Shown: positions 1 to 8,067 of the stretch, piece by piece | Numbering within the stretch: the first letter of the stretch is position 1 | Layout of the letters: each line of letters begins with the position of its first letter | Origin: JBBDIP01 sp040880305 | Lineage (GTDB): Bacteria; Bacillota; Sulfobacillia; Fermentithermobacillales; Fermentithermobacillaceae | Direction of reading: 5' to 3' | DNA: 56,497 bases | Assembly (NCBI GenBank): GCA_040880305.1 | Contig: JBBDIP010000061.1 | Coordinates: 1 to 56,497 of the forward strand | Translations under genes and position numbers: made by a program | Notes under the pieces: model-generated | The model's database searches: none | What the model saw: the letters and a program-made list of their open reading frames with translations, nothing else | Told to the model about the DNA's origin: nothing

Positions 1-115
1 ACCCAGCCATGATGTTGCCGCCCAGGCCGCGGCTGCGCACGACCAGGCCGAAGACGTGGCCCTTCGTCTCGACCACGCGCCAGCCGCCGATGAATGGGGT
101 TGTTGCGATGAGCAT
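1..115 (-). CDS. YbjQ/UPF0145-family protein, partial (N-terminal 38 residues)
   Basis: The reading frame runs off the left edge of the window, so only the first 38 residues are visible. The peptide begins MLIATTPFIGGW and reaches RGLGGNIMAG. This matches the start of YbjQ/UPF0145 (DUF74) proteins, small homopentameric proteins of unknown function sometimes described as heavy-metal-binding. An AAGGAGGG ribosome-binding site lies about 10 bases before the ATG, which fixes the start. It is transcribed away from mug. The family call rests on the N-terminus only. Confidence 0.6.
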   Translation of the reverse strand, partial: MLIATTPFIGGWRVVETKGHVFGLVVRSRGLGGNIMAG

Positions 116-162
116 CGGACTGCTCCCTCCTTGTACCGCTCAAGGATAGGGCGACGGTAGGT

Positions 163-732
163 TCAGTCCTTGAGCGCGGCGTACGCTCGGGCGAGGGCCG
201 GCAACTGGTAGTGCGCGTTCAGCCCGCTCGGGTTCGGCAGCACCCAGCCCTCGCTGCCGGCGATCAGCTCCGCCTGGCGGCCGACCATCGCCTTGGGGCG
301 GTCGAAAGCGGTCCTGTAGGTCGACACCCCCAGAAAGGCGATCTTGGCCGGTCGGTGGCGCGCGACCTTGTCGACCGGCACGCTGGCGCCCGCGCGCAGT
401 TCGTCGGCTGACAGCTCGGCTGCTGACGCGGTCGTTCTGTTGACCAGGTTGCTCACGCCCAGGCCGTGGCGCAGGAGCTCGGCCTGTCGATCGGGGGAGA
501 GGAGCGTCGGCGTCAGGCCCGCCTCGTGGATCGCGTGCCAGAAGCGATTGCCCGGCCGAGCGAAGTGGAAGCCCGTCGCGCCCGACCAGAGGCCCGGATT
601 GATGCCCACGAACAGGATCCTTAGGCGTGATGCTATGACGTCGTCGATGGCCTTGTGCAGCGCGGAAAATGCGTGACCCATTCCCTGAAGCTGCCTTTTC
701 AGGTCCTCGACCTGTCTGGCCAGATCATCCAT
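163..732 (-). CDS. mug: Mug/TDG-family G:T/U mismatch-specific DNA glycosylase
   Basis: A 189-residue uracil-DNA glycosylase-superfamily protein that would remove uracil or thymine mispaired with guanine. The water-activating motif GINPG sits near residue 45, and the product-side motif NPSGLN is near the C-terminus, as in the Mug/TDG family. The first 36 residues are an extra charged, coiled-coil-like helix (MDDLARQVEDLKRQL...) absent from the roughly 168-residue E. coli Mug. The start is the ATG at 732, 8 bases after GGAGGG; the GTG one codon upstream is less well placed. It lies downstream of thrB on the same strand but is probably functionally unrelated to it. Confidence 0.85.
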   Translation of the reverse strand: MDDLARQVEDLKRQLQGMGHAFSALHKAIDDVIASRLRILFVGINPGLWSGATGFHFARPGNRFWHAIHEAGLTPTLLSPDRQAELLRHGLGVSNLVNRTTASAAELSADELRAGASVPVDKVARHRPAKIAFLGVSTYRTAFDRPKAMVGRQAELIAGSEGWVLPNPSGLNAHYQLPALARAYAALKD

Positions 733-823
733 CACTTATTCCCTCCTCATGTAATGGATCCGTTCGTTTCTCACCTTCGACAAGCCAAAAGACATCTCCT
801 TTCGTCTAACGAAGGATAGAAAC

Positions 824-1717
824 CTACAGTACCTTCGCGCCCTCGAAATCGGGGCGCAGGCTTACGGCCCGCCATTTCGCCGGCAAGCGGCGACCCATCT
901 CCCTGGCAAACGTGGGAGCGTCCTTTGACACGACGGCCATGAGACTTGGACCTGCGCCGCTGATGAACTCGGCCAAGGACCCCAGTTCCCTGGCCTGGGC
1001 CATAATGCCGGCGGCGCCGGGTATCAGTTCCAAACGGTAGGGCTGGTGGATCCTGTCGGCCGCCGCGGTCCTCAGTATTGATAGGTCACCGTTGGACAAA
1101 GCCGAGACCAATAGGGCCGCTCTCCCGATGTTGAACACGCAGTCCTCGCGAGGATACGTGGTTGGCAAGGCTTTGCGGGCTTTGGACGTGCTGAGGCGGA
1201 ACCTCGGGATCATGGCGACCAGCCCCAAGTTCTGCGGGATACTCACCCGCGAGTAGGCGATGCCGCCGTCCCTCACAGCAATCGTCATGCCGCCAAGGAT
1301 AGCGGGCGTTGTATTGTCGGGATGGCCCTCCATGTCCGCCGCAAGGTCCAGCAGCTCGCATTGGCGCAAATCGGCGCCCGCAATCCTACCGGCGGCCAGG
1401 ATCCCGGCCACTATGCAGGCCGCGCTGCTGCCCAGCCCTCTAGCGACAGGGATGCCCGCTTTTTGGACTGTGACCAGGAGCCCCCTTTGGCGATAGCCGA
1501 ACTTATCGAGAGCGCTCAAGAGGCTCTTCACCAGGAGGTTCTTGGGGAGGGGCACTGCCGAGTAGGGCTGTCCGCCGGAACCGACGACCTCGATGCCCTC
1601 ACGGTCGGTCTCCTCCACCGAAAACTCGTTGTAGAGGCAAAGAGCCATGCCGAGCGAATCGAAGCCCGGCCCGATGTTGGCCGTGGTGGCCGGGACCCGC
1701 ACGTTGACTCTGGTCAC
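824..1717 (-). CDS. thrB: Homoserine kinase
   Basis: ATP-dependent phosphorylation of L-homoserine to O-phosphohomoserine, the substrate of threonine synthase. The 297 residues match the usual family length. GHMP-kinase features are visible: the N-terminal VPATTANIGPGFDSLG segment, the ATP-loop GLGSSAA near residue 95, and a C-terminal SGAGPS motif. It starts with GTG overlapping the thrC stop by four bases (GTGA), so the two genes are translationally coupled. No homoserine dehydrogenase gene is in view. Confidence 0.95.
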   Translation of the reverse strand: MTRVNVRVPATTANIGPGFDSLGMALCLYNEFSVEETDREGIEVVGSGGQPYSAVPLPKNLLVKSLLSALDKFGYRQRGLLVTVQKAGIPVARGLGSSAACIVAGILAAGRIAGADLRQCELLDLAADMEGHPDNTTPAILGGMTIAVRDGGIAYSRVSIPQNLGLVAMIPRFRLSTSKARKALPTTYPREDCVFNIGRAALLVSALSNGDLSILRTAAADRIHQPYRLELIPGAAGIMAQARELGSLAEFISGAGPSLMAVVSKDAPTFAREMGRRLPAKWRAVSLRPDFEGAKVL

Positions 1718-2769
1718 TTGCCCAGAGCCGCCTTTTCGATCAACCCAAGATCACACGGCAGTTCAACGAGGTCACCTTTCATGCTCACGGCTGTGTCCGG
1801 GTCTTTCAGCCCGTTCCCGGTCAAAACGCACACCACGCGGCTACCACACTCAATCTTGCCTTGAGAGTACAACGAGAGCAGGCCTGCCACCGATATGCAA
1901 GAAGCAGGTTCGGCGAATATCCCCTCTGACCTGGCCAGAAGGCTGTACGCCGCGAGGATGTCTTCGTCGCTGTGCTTGCTGATGGACCCCTTCGACTCCT
2001 CCAGCGCCCTCACTGCCGGCTTCCAGCTGGCCGGGTTTCCTATCCTTATCGCTGTTGCGATGGTCTCTGGGTTGGGAAATACCCTGTTCTCGACTATTGG
2101 AGCGGCGCCCTCCGCCTGAAACCCCAGGAGATGGGGCAGCCGCTTCGACTTCCCGCACTCAAAATACTCCTTGAACCCTTTCCAATAGGCGGTGATGTTC
2201 CCGGCGTTGCCAACGGGGATGGAGAGGTACTCGGGGCTATCCCCTAAGGCGTCGCAGATTTCGAAGGCCGCGGACTTCTGGCCTTCGATCCGGTATGGGT
2301 TAATGGAATTCACCACCGTGAGCCCGAGTCGGGCGGACACAGTCCTGACGACGTCCAGTGCCTGGTCGAAGTTACCCTCGATGGACAGGATCTTTGCGCC
2401 GTAGGCGATGGCCTGCGCAAGCTTGCCTACAGCGATCTTGCCGTGGGGGATTACCACGACGCACCGCAGACCCGCCCTGGCCGCATAGGCTGCCGCCGAC
2501 GCAGAGGTGTTGCCGGTGGACGCGCAGATCACGGCCCCGGACCCTTCCTCCACCGCCTTGGTGACCGCCATCGTCATGCCGCGGTCCTTGAACGAGCCTG
2601 TCGGATTGAGTCCGTCGTACTTCAGGTATATCTCGATGCCCGGCATGGCCTTCTCAAGGTTGTAGGCCCGCAGGAGAGGGGTATTGCCCTCCAGCAAGCT
2701 AACTACGGCCGTATTTGGCCCTACCGGCATATGCTCCCTGTACTGTTCAATGACGCCCTTCCATGCCAT
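1714..2769 (-). CDS. thrC: Threonine synthase
   Basis: PLP-dependent conversion of O-phosphohomoserine to threonine. The 351-residue protein is the short bacterial form. The PLP lysine is in NPTGSFKDRGM near residue 60, and the phosphate-binding glycine loop (PVGNAGN) is near residue 186. The start ATG follows GGAGGAAG at a normal distance. It forms a two-gene operon with thrB and is divergent from hppA; the 165-bp gap holds promoters for both directions. Confidence 0.95.
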   Translation of the reverse strand: MAWKGVIEQYREHMPVGPNTAVVSLLEGNTPLLRAYNLEKAMPGIEIYLKYDGLNPTGSFKDRGMTMAVTKAVEEGSGAVICASTGNTSASAAAYAARAGLRCVVVIPHGKIAVGKLAQAIAYGAKILSIEGNFDQALDVVRTVSARLGLTVVNSINPYRIEGQKSAAFEICDALGDSPEYLSIPVGNAGNITAYWKGFKEYFECGKSKRLPHLLGFQAEGAAPIVENRVFPNPETIATAIRIGNPASWKPAVRALEESKGSISKHSDEDILAAYSLLARSEGIFAEPASCISVAGLLSLYSQGKIECGSRVVCVLTGNGLKDPDTAVSMKGDLVELPCDLGLIEKAALGK

Positions 2770-2833
2770 TTCGCTCTTCCTCCATCGACTCGCAGTGCGC
2801 TATTCTTCGCCACTGCTCATTGCCTGTCCTCCA

Positions 2834-2839
2834 AGTATA
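2834..2839 (-). promoter_or_regulatory. Possible -10 box for thrC-thrB
   Basis: TATACT read on the minus strand, about 65 bp before the thrC ATG. No convincing -35 hexamer lies 16-18 bp upstream, so this is only a candidate. Confidence 0.3.
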
Positions 2840-2852
2840 ACCTTGGCGGCTT

Positions 2853-2882
2853 TTGACAGGGAACAACCTGGCAAGTTAGTAT
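2853..2882 (+). promoter_or_regulatory. SigA-type promoter for hppA
   Basis: A perfect TTGACA at 2853-2858 is followed by an 18-bp spacer and TAGTAT at 2877-2882. Transcription would begin near 2889. This leaves almost no leader for a start at 2897 and therefore favours translation from 2936. Confidence 0.7.
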
Positions 2883-2935
2883 GTCTAGGGCTGTTCATGG
2901 CAAGGAATCCAAGGGACAGCCGCGGGAGGGGCCAG

Positions 2936-4936
2936 ATGATCTGGGAGGTTTCAGCACTAGGAGCGGGTGGAGTCTCCATCGTAACAGCGCTCTACCTCTA
3001 CAAATGGGTTATGTCTCAGGCAAACGAGAGCCGCGTGATGGCGGAGTTCTCGGAAGCGGTCCAAGCGGGAGCCGCGGCGTACCTAAAGCGGCTTTTCCAG
3101 GCCTTGGGCGCACTGGCGATAGCCTTCGCCGTGGTAATCCTAGTCGCTATCGGCTGGAAGACCGCGCTCGCCTACATCGTGGGCGCGGCCTGTTCTGCGT
3201 CGGCCGCCTACGCAGGCATGTACGTTGCCACCAGGGCTAATGCCAGAGTGGCTTGGGCGGCGCGTTCGGGCATCAAAAAAGCTTTTCCTATAGGCTTCTA
3301 TTCCGGGGCCGTCATGGGACTGTCGGTAGTGGGCCTTGCGCTCATCGGCATGACAGTCCTGTACATGATCTTTAGGGACCCCAAAGTCATCCTCGGTTTC
3401 AGCTTTGGCGCGAGCTCATTGGCCCTCTTGGCCAAGGCCGGCGGCGGCATCTACACCAAGACCGCGGATATCGGCGCTGACCTGGTAGGCAAGGTCGAGT
3501 TCAACCTCGATGAAGACGATCCTCGCAATCCGGCCGTCATTGCCGACAACGTGGGCGACAACGTCGGAGATGTGGCCGGCATGGGAGCGGACATTTTCGA
3601 CTCCTACGTCGCCGCGGTTGTCGCGGTGATGCTGCTCGGAGCGTCGTTCTACACAGAGAAGTACGTCGTCTACCCGCTGCTTTTGGGCGCCGCGGGCATC
3701 ATCTCATCTCTCATCGGCATGCTGTTCGTGAAGACCGGCGAGCGCAACGACCCCGGCGGCGCACTTAACACTGGGACCGTCGCGACCACCGTCATTTTCG
3801 CGGCTCTCGCCGTGGGAGCAACTTTCCTCCTCGGGTTCGACAAGCCCTGGGGCCTTATTGTCCCCACTGTCGCGGGCCTTCTGGCAGGAATCGTTCTCGG
3901 ATTCACCTCAGACTACTTCACCGATATAGATAACAAGGCAGTCCAGGACACTGCGGGCAGCGCTAGGACAGGCCCGGCGATCCTCATCCTTCAGGGCTTT
4001 TCGTACGGACTGGTGAGCGTGGTGCCGTCCATCCTGGGGATCTCTGTGTCGATGATCGTGGCCTGGATGTCGGCTGAGTATTTCGGCATCGCCGGGACGT
4101 ACGGCGTATCAATTGCGGCGGTCGGTATGCTCTCGGTCACCGGCATGATCATCTCGGCTGACGCGTACGGCCCAATCGTGGACAACGCCAAGGGCTGCGC
4201 CGAGGCGGCGTCAGAATCCGCGGAGACCATCCGTGTCTGCGACAGGCTAGACGCCGCAGGCAACACCGCAAAGGCCATCACCAAGGGGTTCGCTATCGGC
4301 GCCGCGGCGCTGACGGTCCTGGCTCTGTTCGCTGCCTATTCCGAGACCGTGGGCATCGACGTCATCGACCTGCGCAATCCCGGCGTGATCGTGGGCGTGT
4401 TCCTGGGCGCTATGATGCCGCCCCTCTTCTCAGCCCTGACTATCCTCTCTGTCAGTAGAAACGCCTTCAAGATGGTCGAGGAGATCCGCAGGCAGTTTAG
4501 GGAAATCCCCGGCATCATGGCGGGGACGGTCAAACCCGATAGCAGCCGCTGCGTTGACATAGCGACCAAGGGAGCCCTCAGGGAATTGGTGTTGCCGGGA
4601 GTTCTGAGTTTCCTAACCCCCATCGCTGTCGGCCTGATACTTGGAAAGAACGCGCTGGGCGGATTCCTGGCCGGCTCCATTGTGACCGGCATCATCTTCG
4701 CCCTATTCATGGCAAACGCAGGCGGGTTGTGGGATAACGCCAAGAAATACATCGAGGACGGCGCCTTTGGCGGCCCGGGTTCCGAGGCTCACAAGGCTGC
4801 CGTGATCGGCGACACCGTTGGCGACCCCTTCAAGGACACCGCCGGACCGTCGCTAAACACAATGATCACCGTAATGTGCCTTTCGGCCACCCTGTTTGGG
4901 CCGCTCATCGCGAAGTTTGCGCTGTTTGGGTTTTAG
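2936..4936 (+). CDS. hppA: Membrane-bound proton-translocating pyrophosphatase, K+-independent type
   Basis: A 666-residue integral membrane protein that couples PPi hydrolysis to ion pumping. The start ATG at 2936 is preceded by GGGAGGGG; longer in-frame starts (2684, 2897) would lie upstream of or on the promoter. The catalytic PPi/Mg site is visible as DIGADLVGKVE near residue 178, followed by the acidic DNVGDNVGD...DIFDSY stretch, with a second acidic cluster (GDTVGDPFKDTAGPS) near the C-terminus. About 16 hydrophobic segments are expected. The GNTAKAITKG motif near residue 442 has Lys where K+-dependent enzymes have Ala. Known family rules therefore predict a K+-independent H+ pump; that subtype is inference. 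A Na+-pumping alternative is unlikely because those enzymes are K+-dependent. Confidence 0.93.
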   Translation: MIWEVSALGAGGVSIVTALYLYKWVMSQANESRVMAEFSEAVQAGAAAYLKRLFQALGALAIAFAVVILVAIGWKTALAYIVGAACSASAAYAGMYVATRANARVAWAARSGIKKAFPIGFYSGAVMGLSVVGLALIGMTVLYMIFRDPKVILGFSFGASSLALLAKAGGGIYTKTADIGADLVGKVEFNLDEDDPRNPAVIADNVGDNVGDVAGMGADIFDSYVAAVVAVMLLGASFYTEKYVVYPLLLGAAGIISSLIGMLFVKTGERNDPGGALNTGTVATTVIFAALAVGATFLLGFDKPWGLIVPTVAGLLAGIVLGFTSDYFTDIDNKAVQDTAGSARTGPAILILQGFSYGLVSVVPSILGISVSMIVAWMSAEYFGIAGTYGVSIAAVGMLSVTGMIISADAYGPIVDNAKGCAEAASESAETIRVCDRLDAAGNTAKAITKGFAIGAAALTVLALFAAYSETVGIDVIDLRNPGVIVGVFLGAMMPPLFSALTILSVSRNAFKMVEEIRRQFREIPGIMAGTVKPDSSRCVDIATKGALRELVLPGVLSFLTPIAVGLILGKNALGGFLAGSIVTGIIFALFMANAGGLWDNAKKYIEDGAFGGPGSEAHKAAVIGDTVGDPFKDTAGPSLNTMITVMCLSATLFGPLIAKFALFGF

Positions 4937-4939
4937 GGA

Positions 4940-4999
4940 GGCAAAAGCAGAGCATCAGCGGCGCTTTTGCCGCGTCGCAAGTAATGGTTATGCCATTAC
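4940..4999 (+). other. Two tandem stem-loops after hppA
   Basis: Directly after the hppA stop is an inverted repeat, GGCAAAAGC (4940-4948) with GCTTTTGCC (4963-4971). It is followed by the perfect repeat GTAATGG-TTATG-CCATTAC at 4981-4999. Neither has a T-tract, so they may protect or process the mRNA 3' end rather than terminate transcription. Confidence 0.5.
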
Positions 5000-5041
5000 G
5001 AGATGACATTCTGCTTCCGATTGTTCAGGGTGATAGTGCAA

Positions 5042-5078
5042 GATGAGGCCCTCCTCGCGGAGGGCCTCATCTTATTTC
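5042..5078. terminator. Stem-loop terminator between hppA and serS
   Basis: A perfect 13-bp stem (5042-5054 with 5059-5071) closes a TCGC loop. On the plus strand it is followed by TTATTT, consistent with termination of hppA transcripts. It abuts the serS stop on the other strand, where no good T-run follows, so it is stronger for the plus direction. Confidence 0.65.
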
Positions 5079-6340
5079 CCTATCCTCTCGCGGTCCCCCA
5101 TGTACGGCCTGAGCACCTCGGGAATGGTTATCGAACCGTCCGCCTCCTGGCAGTTTTCGAATAGCGCCACCAACGTTCTGCCGATCGCGATGGCGGTCCC
5201 GTTGAGAGTATGGACAAACTCGGGCTTCCCGCCGCCTTTAGGTCTGTACCTGGTGTTAAGGCCCCTTGCCTGGAAGTCGGTGCAGTTGCTGCACGAAGTG
5301 ATCTCCCTGTACTTGCCCTCGGTAGGGTGCCAAAACTCCAGGTCGTACTTCTTGAAAGCCACGGGGCCCAAGTCGCCCGAGCACATCTTCACAACCCTGT
5401 ACGGGATGCCCAGCGCCCGGTAAATCTTCTCCTCCAGCGACACCATCCATTCGTGGGTCTCGACCGACCTGAACGGCAGGTCGTAGACGAACATCTCCAC
5501 CTTATCGAAGTGGTGGGTGCGGATGAGCCCTCTCACGTCCCTGCCTCCAGACCCAGCCTCGGTGCGATAGCAGGGCGAGAACCCGGCGTACCTCAAGGGG
5601 AGGGCGTCCTCGTCCAGGATCTCTCCCATGTGCATGGCGCCGAGCGGCACCTCCGAGGTCCCGACCAGCGCCAGGTCCTCCCCCTCAATGCGGTAGATCT
5701 GGTCGCGGAAGAACGGGTAGTGTCGAGTGCGCTCCAATACCTCGTTCCTCACTATGACCGGAGGGATCACGGGGAGAAAGCCCTCGCCGGACAAAAGGTC
5801 CATGGCGAACCTGGCCAGCGCGAACTCCAAAAACACGGCGTCGCCGGTGAGGAAGTAGGCCCTGGTGCCCCAGACCTTTGCTCCCCGCTCGACGTCGATG
5901 AGTCCCAATGATTCGCCGAGTTCAACGTGGCCTTTGGGCTTAAAGCCAAACGCCCTCGGCTCCCCCCATCGGCGGACCTCGACGTTGCCGGATTCGTCCT
6001 CACCATAGGGGACGTCTTCAGCCAGCATGTTGGGGACGTAGAGCATGAGCCCTCGTATCTCCGATTCGACAGCGGTCAGGCGGGACTCGGTCTCTGAGAT
6101 TCTGGTTCGCAAGGCCCGAGTGGCCTCGATCAGCCGCGACCGCGCTTCGCTATCGGCGCAACCCTTTACCTGCTCGGACAGGCGGTTCCTCTGCTCGCGC
6201 ATCTCCCCCGTCTCCCGGGCAAGGGAACTGCGCTCGGTATCCAGCGCCAGGATGCGGTCCACGTCCGCTTTCATGCCGCGCATCCTCAGCATCGCCTCGA
6301 AAGCCGCCCTGTCTTCTCGGATGAGCCCAAGGTCCAACAT
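5072..6340 (-). CDS. serS: Seryl-tRNA synthetase
   Basis: Class II aminoacyl-tRNA synthetase charging tRNA-Ser, 422 residues, full length. An N-terminal coiled-coil arm (about residues 1-110, heptad-like ARETGEMREQRNRL) precedes the catalytic domain. Motif 2 includes FSPCYRTEAGSGGRDVRGLIRTH near residue 265, and motif 3 includes HTLNGTAIAIGRTLVALFEN near residue 380. The start ATG follows GGAGGGG. The gene sits behind a T-box leader, so it should be induced when tRNA-Ser is uncharged. Confidence 0.97.
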   Translation of the reverse strand: MLDLGLIREDRAAFEAMLRMRGMKADVDRILALDTERSSLARETGEMREQRNRLSEQVKGCADSEARSRLIEATRALRTRISETESRLTAVESEIRGLMLYVPNMLAEDVPYGEDESGNVEVRRWGEPRAFGFKPKGHVELGESLGLIDVERGAKVWGTRAYFLTGDAVFLEFALARFAMDLLSGEGFLPVIPPVIVRNEVLERTRHYPFFRDQIYRIEGEDLALVGTSEVPLGAMHMGEILDEDALPLRYAGFSPCYRTEAGSGGRDVRGLIRTHHFDKVEMFVYDLPFRSVETHEWMVSLEEKIYRALGIPYRVVKMCSGDLGPVAFKKYDLEFWHPTEGKYREITSCSNCTDFQARGLNTRYRPKGGGKPEFVHTLNGTAIAIGRTLVALFENCQEADGSITIPEVLRPYMGDRERIGK

Positions 6341-6607
6341 TGCGCAACCCCTCCTTAAAATGAAGGAGCAGACCTGTCTCCAAGGACGAGACAGACCTGC
6401 TCTCGTGGTGCCACCTTGATTCGCGTTTCCGCCTTGCGACCTCTAACGGGGTTGGTCGTCGCGAAATACTCGGCCGGCAGCGCAACACTGCCGAGACGTT
6501 CCTCCGCGCGCCTTAGGGGCGCTCATGCTAACCTTTGGCGCCGCCTCGCACCTGCCGGCGGCTCTCTTGTGCCATTCGGATAGCCGTTTTTCCCTTCACG
6601 GGCTTTG
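6341..6607 (-). promoter_or_regulatory. T-box riboswitch leader of serS
   Basis: On the minus strand the conserved T-box AAGGTGGCACCACGAGA occupies 6417-6401. It is followed by a 15-bp terminator stem (6365-6401, with two G-U pairs) and CTTCATTTT. Upstream, AGAGAGCC followed by GGTGCGAGGCGG is typical of the base of Stem I. The specifier should be a serine codon; UCU or UCG in the stretch GAACGTCTCGGC (6526-6515) are candidates but are not proven. Uncharged tRNA-Ser would stabilise the antiterminator and permit serS transcription. Confidence 0.88.
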
Positions 6608-6611
6608 GAGG

Positions 6612-6620
6612 AGTATACCA
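6612..6620 (-). promoter_or_regulatory. Extended -10 promoter of the serS leader
   Basis: The minus strand reads TGGTATACT, an extended -10 (TGn-TATACT), placed so that transcription begins about where T-box Stem I begins. The -35 region is poor, which is common for extended -10 promoters. Confidence 0.55.
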
Positions 6621-6750
6621 CAATCGTGCGCCGCCCCTCCATCGCATTGAAGAGCCAGGGCAGCGCCCTCGCGGAAGACGCCCGCGGGTAGCCACCCGGA
6701 TCCAGTTCACATATCATGTGCTGACCTGCGACCGGGATGAGGGATATGCC

Positions 6751-8067
6751 GTGGTAAGCGTCATCGTCACGTCGCTTGATGAACCTGGCCGCGTACAGGC
6801 CTGCCTTTCCAGCATTGAGGAGTTCACCCCCGAAGAACACCAGGTCGTCGTGGTGGATGTCCCGGAGAACGGTGGCGATTGGGCGGTCGCCAAGGCCATG
6901 AACAAGGGCGCGGCCGACTCTTCAGGCGAGTATTTGGTGTTCCTTACGGGAGACACGATAGTCACCCCGTCGTGGCTGTCTTTGCTGCTAAATTGCGCCT
7001 CGCAGACCGGCGCGGGCGCAGTGGGGCCTCTGTGCAACCTCTTGCCCGGCGCGCAGAACCTGTTGCCCGACCTGTGTTCCAACCCCGACGTCCGTTCCTT
7101 CTCCAAGTCCTTCAACAAGCCCGATCCCACCAGGTGGAGGCAATCGGCCAAGATCGCGAGCGCGCCCATGCTGGTCACAAGGGACCTCTACTCCGATCTT
7201 GGCGGCTTCGATGAGCGCTTCGGGTCCGGCGGGTTCCTCGACGACGATTTTTGCCTGCGCGCGGCCCTGTCCGGGAAGAAGGTCTTTATCGCGGGCGACA
7301 CTTACGTCCACCGTCAGGGGCCGAGACACCTCCTTCAGGGAGAGCCTGAACGGATGAAGGTCCTGGACTCAGAAGCGAGGCGCATGTGCGTCAAGTGGAA
7401 CCTGGACGACCCGCTTGCGATGCAACCCAGAAGAGACGTCGTGGCCGCCATCGACGTGCGCGGCAAGGCAGTGCTGGATGTGAAGTGCAGGACCGGGGCC
7501 ACTCTACAGGAGTGCGTGGCCAAAGGCGCGTCGGCTGTTGCGGGGATCGAAGATGACAGGGTCATGAGGTCCGTCGCCACCGCGTGCTGCTCCGGTTTGG
7601 AGGATGCAAGAATCCTCATGAGCACCCGGGGGATCAAGTCCAAGCAGGCTTACGACGTCGTGTTGGCCGTATGGCAACTGGAGCGACTGCCCAACCCGGT
7701 GAATGCCCTGCGCCGCTACAAGTCTTTTCTGTCTAGGGACGGCGTGTTCATTGCGGTAGTGCGGAACTCCTGGGCGCTCTCCCGCCTGCTACCCCTGCTC
7801 CTGACCGCTCCCCCACCGACCTACCCGCGCCCGGCCTGGGGCCCTTCGGCCTCGCCTGACGACACACTCAAATGGTTCAGAGAGGCGGGGCTGACGGTCA
7901 CGGCGCTGCGGACCGCCTACGCGCCCCCGTGGGGGCAGGAGCCGTTCCTCGATGGGTTCCTGAGACTGGCCAAGAAGCACGGCTTCCTGGACGACCCCAA
8001 GCGCGAGCACTACTCAGATGAGTGCTGGTTCCTGGCCAGACTGCCCGGTAGCGACCCGGTCGAGTGA
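6751..8067 (+). CDS. Family 2 glycosyltransferase fused to a methyltransferase-like domain
   Basis: About 438 residues. Residues 1-220 are a GT-A fold: SVIVTSLDEPGRVQACLSSI at the N-terminus, a nucleotide-sugar/metal region with FLTGDTIVTPSW near residue 65, and GGFDERFGSGGFLDDDFCLRA near residue 150 as in rhamnosyl- and other GT2 enzymes. Residues about 230-438 resemble a class I SAM methyltransferase, but motif I is degenerate (VLDVKCRTGAT instead of DxGCGxG), so activity is doubtful. The GTG start at 6751 follows a weak GAGGGA. The frame stays open to 6535, but that part overlaps the serS promoter and T-box. The 3' end overlaps leuD, convergently, by 58 bp. Role inferred: surface polysaccharide or glycoprotein decoration. 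Confidence 0.7.
   Translation: MVSVIVTSLDEPGRVQACLSSIEEFTPEEHQVVVVDVPENGGDWAVAKAMNKGAADSSGEYLVFLTGDTIVTPSWLSLLLNCASQTGAGAVGPLCNLLPGAQNLLPDLCSNPDVRSFSKSFNKPDPTRWRQSAKIASAPMLVTRDLYSDLGGFDERFGSGGFLDDDFCLRAALSGKKVFIAGDTYVHRQGPRHLLQGEPERMKVLDSEARRMCVKWNLDDPLAMQPRRDVVAAIDVRGKAVLDVKCRTGATLQECVAKGASAVAGIEDDRVMRSVATACCSGLEDARILMSTRGIKSKQAYDVVLAVWQLERLPNPVNALRRYKSFLSRDGVFIAVVRNSWALSRLLPLLLTAPPPTYPRPAWGPSASPDDTLKWFREAGLTVTALRTAYAPPWGQEPFLDGFLRLAKKHGFLDDPKREHYSDECWFLARLPGSDPVE

Noticed and set aside
1322..1864. Long antisense frames opposite thrB, leuCD, dnaE and other genes
   Set aside because: High GC makes long open frames on the opposite strand common. None has a ribosome-binding site together with recognisable protein features.
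2684..2935. Longer N-terminus for the pyrophosphatase
   Set aside because: The upstream codons lie over thrC's start and the hppA promoter, and the good ribosome-binding site is at 2922-2930. The frame is simply open.
6535..6750. Upstream part of the glycosyltransferase frame
   Set aside because: It coincides with the T-box leader and promoter of serS on the other strand and has no glycosyltransferase similarity.
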